Assembly (NCBI GenBank): GCA_017302435.1
Contig: JAFLDL010000037.1
Location: forward strand, 1-47,421
Reading direction: 5' to 3'
Source of the DNA: Candidatus Accumulibacter necessarius
GTDB taxonomy: Bacteria > Pseudomonadota > Gammaproteobacteria > Burkholderiales > Rhodocyclaceae
DNA: 47,421 bases
Shown here in pieces: positions 45,136 to 47,421 of this stretch (the stretch's first letter is position 1; the number at the start of each line of letters is the position of its first letter). Under the pieces are notes generated by a model. The model made no database searches, was not told where the DNA came from, and was given only the letters and a program-made list of their open reading frames with translations. The position numbers and the translations under genes are program-made.

Positions 45136-45141
45136 ATTATA
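45136..45141 (-). promoter_or_regulatory. Putative -10 box for carAB
   Basis: A perfect TATAAT on the minus strand, about 110 bases upstream of the carA GTG, giving a leader of roughly 100 bases. The -35 region is weak, which would fit an activated promoter, though no activator site was recognised. Confidence 0.45.
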
Positions 45142-45248
45142 CCGGAATGCGCCACGTCTTGGGGCTATTCGACGCAGCACAGCGACCTAGTGACAAGCGG
45201 TGCGCAACGGCAGAACATGGGCGACGCGCTGGTTGGGCTGACGAGACC

Positions 45249-46055
45249 TTACCGCAGGCCGAGTACGTCTTGCATGTCAAACAGGCCCGATTTCCTGTTG
45301 GCGAGAAAGCGGGCTGCGCGTAGGCTGCCCAGTGCGTATGGCATACGACTGCTCGCCCTGTGGCCGATCTCGACGCGCTCACCGAGGCCGCAGAACATCA
45401 CCTGGTGATCGCCGACGATGTCACCCCCGCGGATGGTGGCAAAGCCGATGGTCGAACGGTGGCGCTCCCCGGTGACTCCCTGACGCCCGTAGACAGCGCA
45501 TTCGTCAAGGTCCCGGCCGAGCGCTTTCGCCACGACCTCGCCCATGCGGAGCGCCGTTCCGGATGGCGCATCGATCTTGTGCCGATGGTGTGCCTCGACG
45601 ATCTCGACGTCGTAACCTTCTCCGAGAATCCGCGACGCGACGTCAAGGAGCTTGAAAACGACGTTGACGCCGACGCTCATGTTTGGCGCGAAGACGACCG
45701 GGATGTGCTGCGCTGTAGCGGCAATCGCTTCCCTTCCGGCAACATCAAAGCCGGTGGTACCGATGACCATTGCGACACCGTGTCGCCGACAGATCTCCAG
45801 GTGACTGAGGGTGGCTTGGGGGCGCGTGAAATCAATTAGGCAGGTGGCCTGGGCGATGGCCGCAGCGCAATCGCTGCTGACCAGGACGCCGCAAGGCGTG
45901 CCGACCATCTCGCCGGCATCTTTCCCCTGCGCTGCCGCGCCAGACTGATCGAACGCCGCCACCAGCGTTGCCTCGGCGTCATGCAGCGTTGCCTCGACCA
46001 ACATACGTCCCATGCGGCCGCCAGCGCCGGCGATCGCGATCCTCAAATCGTTCAT
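45249..46055 (-). CDS. dapB: 4-hydroxy-tetrahydrodipicolinate reductase
   Basis: Reduces hydroxytetrahydrodipicolinate in the diaminopimelate/lysine pathway that starts from the product of asd. 268 residues from ATG 46055. The NAD(P)-binding [13 protein letters not shown] is near 9-21, and the C-terminal substrate region has [20 protein letters not shown] near 154-173 (core [13 protein letters not shown]), with the general-acid histidine and lysine. [13 protein letters not shown] near 99-111 is also conserved. It starts 1 base after the bamE stop and precedes carA with a 223-base gap. Confidence 0.95.
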   Translation of the reverse strand: MNDLRIAIAGAGGRMGRMLVEATLHDAEATLVAAFDQSGAAAQGKDAGEMVGTPCGVLVSSDCAAAIAQATCLIDFTRPQATLSHLEICRRHGVAMVIGTTGFDVAGREAIAATAQHIPVVFAPNMSVGVNVVFKLLDVASRILGEGYDVEIVEAHHRHKIDAPSGTALRMGEVVAKALGRDLDECAVYGRQGVTGERHRSTIGFATIRGGDIVGDHQVMFCGLGERVEIGHRASSRMPYALGSLRAARFLANRKSGLFDMQDVLGLR

Positions 46056-46056
46056 T

Positions 46057-46539
46057 TCAGAAGCCCACACTTTCCATCATTTTGCCGAAGAAACCCCGCT
46101 CGTCAGGAGGTGGCATGACCGTGCTGCCATCCGCCGGCAATGAGCCCAGGTCGATTTCGCGGTTGCGAGTCTCCGAAACGGCTGTCGTGTCAGTCGGTTG
46201 CGCCGGGGCAACATCGCCACTTACTCTGGTCAGCTTGCCGTCAGCATCAAAAAAGACTGTAAACCGGCGCGTTTCGACCTCTCCGGAACGTCCCTTCTGC
46301 AGTGAATAGAAGTAATCCCAACGGTTGACGTGAAACATGTCCATCAACACCGGCGTCCCAAGGATGAAGCGAACCTGATCTCTCGAAAGCCCAGGGCGCA
46401 ATTGTGAGACCATTTCCTGCGTCAGGACGTTTCCCTGCTGAACATCGATACGGTACTCCTTGACGATCCGTGGTACCGTCGAGCAGGCAGAGAACGCGCA
46501 GAGGGCAAGGGTTGCAATGGCAAATCGCGGAAAGATCAT
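46057..46539 (-). CDS. bamE: Outer-membrane assembly lipoprotein BamE
   Basis: Lipoprotein of the BAM complex that inserts beta-barrel proteins into the outer membrane. 160 residues from ATG 46539, which gives a proper lipoprotein signal peptide ending in the lipobox FSAC (Cys19); the longer in-frame start is antisense-like and unconserved. The SmpA/OmlA fold is seen in [29 protein letters not shown] (core [17 protein letters not shown], near 48-64) and NRWDYFYSL near 73-81. The C-terminus is extended beyond the fold by about 45 residues, rich in Pro, Asp and Thr. bamE is divergent from fur, as in many proteobacteria. Confidence 0.94.
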   Translation of the reverse strand: MIFPRFAIATLALCAFSACSTVPRIVKEYRIDVQQGNVLTQEMVSQLRPGLSRDQVRFILGTPVLMDMFHVNRWDYFYSLQKGRSGEVETRRFTVFFDADGKLTRVSGDVAPAQPTDTTAVSETRNREIDLGSLPADGSTVMPPPDERGFFGKMMESVGF

Positions 46540-46715
46540 GTTGTGGTCAGATGGTGTCAAGTAATCAATTGCACGCAAGCTGAATGCGGAGGCTGCGATG
46601 GTGACCGATCGACCGAAGGCCCAACAGAAGGCGGTCACCGGCGCATCAAGGTGGCGTCGAAGGTATATCATAACCGAAAACCTTCTCTCGCTTCGTAGCC
46701 AACCATGGTAAGCCG

Positions 46716-47183
46716 ATGAGCAACTCTGACGACCTCAAGAGCATGGGGCTGAAAGCCACCATTCCTCGCCTCAAGATCCTTGCCTTGTTCGAGAAATCCG
46801 ATGTTCGCCATCTCACGGCGGAGGACGTCTACCGATTATTACTCGCCGAAAATCTGGACGTCGGCCTGGCTACCGTGTATCGCGTCCTTACCCAGTTCGA
46901 GCAGGCGGGCTTGCTTGAGCGCCATTATTTTGAATCGGGCAAGGCTGTGTTTGAGTTGAGTCCCGGTCAGCACCATGATCACCTGGTTTGTACGGACTGC
47001 GGGCGCGTCGAAGAGTTCTACGATGCCGAGATCGAGCGCCGGCAAACCAAAATTGCGAAAGAACGCGGGTTTGTCATTCGCGAGCACGCCCTGTACCTCT
47101 ATGCTGAATGTGCGAAGCCCGAATGCCCTCATCGAGGACGTTCCGCAAGAGTTCTCGGCGAGCGCAACAAGACGCCGTCCTGA
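46716..47183 (+). CDS. fur: Ferric uptake regulator Fur
   Basis: Iron-dependent global repressor. 155 residues. The winged-helix recognition part [20 protein letters not shown] is near 49-68 (core [11 protein letters not shown]). Metal sites are in the [11 protein letters not shown] block (near 88-98), where histidines and the CxxC pair meet, and in the C-terminal CAKPECPH. The length and the SxDLKxxGLKATxPRLKIL opening are those of canonical Fur rather than Zur. It is divergent from bamE across a 176-base region. No clear Fur box was recognised there. Confidence 0.95.
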   Translation: MSNSDDLKSMGLKATIPRLKILALFEKSDVRHLTAEDVYRLLLAENLDVGLATVYRVLTQFEQAGLLERHYFESGKAVFELSPGQHHDHLVCTDCGRVEEFYDAEIERRQTKIAKERGFVIREHALYLYAECAKPECPHRGRSARVLGERNKTPS

Positions 47184-47421
47184 ACCATGGGCGACAACGC
47201 GGTACGAATGACGTGGCGCGGGTGGCGGTCGGGGCCATAACCGATTGGCTGGCGTGTCCCTTGCTGTGGCGTAGCGGGAACATCTCTCGACTCGACTTGT
47301 GAGCCTCCCAACCCCGCCCGCGGGCCAGGCGTTCGCGAAGAAACAGGGTTTGTGTCGCCCACTTGCGCTCCATGGTAGTTGCCCCACATGGTTAGCGGCA
47401 GCAGCGATATGACCGACCTAC

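Noticed and set aside
45026-45136. N-terminal extension of CarA to the upstream TTG
   Set aside because: It would overlap the -10 box and leader hairpin and is not conserved; GTG 45025 has a proper ribosome-binding site.
47184-47421. Overlapping short frames after fur on both strands
   Set aside because: No family, ribosome-binding site or terminator could be recognised in these 238 bases; the next real gene probably lies beyond the window.
1-47421. CRISPR arrays, tRNA/rRNA genes and known riboswitches
   Set aside because: Reading both strands I saw no regularly spaced repeats, no cloverleaf candidates and no recognisable riboswitch core; a covariance-model scan would be needed to exclude small RNAs.

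Overview
The window is a GC-rich, densely coded stretch of bacterial chromosome. Gene content and order point to a betaproteobacterium, most likely Rhodocyclales and possibly close to Candidatus Accumulibacter. The supporting runs are asd-fimV-truA-trpF-trpB-trpA-accD-folC-SPOR-cvpA-purF-metZ and bamE-dapB-carA-carB-greA / yhbY / rlmE-ftsH-folP-glmM. The lineage is an inference from synteny and protein character; no database was searched.

Layout. (1) 1-4000 is an accessory-looking edge: the end of an IS1634-type transposase, an orphan SAM methyltransferase, a pair of dRS3-like palindromic repeats, a small secreted protein, and a two-gene unit of a small monooxygenase-fold protein plus an iron-type alcohol dehydrogenase. 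(2) 4200-9500 holds aroC, a YdcH-like protein, an MFS transporter, an M48 lipoprotein protease, an entericidin-like lipoprotein and asd. (3) 9500-23300 is a long plus-strand run: fimV with its own terminator, a CbiQ-like membrane protein, truA, trpF, trpB, trpA, accD, folC, a SPOR-domain protein, cvpA, purF and metZ. Many of these junctions overlap or lie within 10 bases, so much of the run is probably co-transcribed. (4) 23300-25600 on the minus strand carries a small membrane protein, an M23 peptidase and a YpfJ-like metalloprotein. (5) 25700-27800 is a phosphate module: a PiT transporter, a DUF47/PhoU-like partner and a tiny exported protein followed by a strong terminator. (6) 27900-30250 holds rlmI and an overlapping msrB-msrA pair with export signals. 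(7) 30500-32200 looks like a zinc-homeostasis unit: a Fur-family (Zur-like) regulator, a 30-codon ORF and a CobW/ZNG1-type GTPase. (8) 32300-34140 pairs a DOMON-like protein with a NamZ-type exo-muramidase that lacks a signal peptide. (9) 34200-46540 is a mostly minus-strand housekeeping block: glmM, folP, ftsH, rlmE, (yhbY on plus), a DUF4149 protein, greA, carB, carA, dapB and bamE. It is followed by divergent fur.

Most of the window is ordinary core metabolism: shikimate, tryptophan, lysine/methionine precursors, carbamoyl phosphate, purine, folate, fatty acid and peptidoglycan precursors. I found no clearly new multi-gene defence or biosynthetic system, CRISPR array, tRNA or rRNA. The items most worth a second look are the Zur-like/ZNG1 unit with a perfect palindrome over its promoter, the cytosolic DOMON-NamZ pair, the dRS3-like repeat pair with compensating arm changes, and a terminator-like hairpin in the carAB leader.
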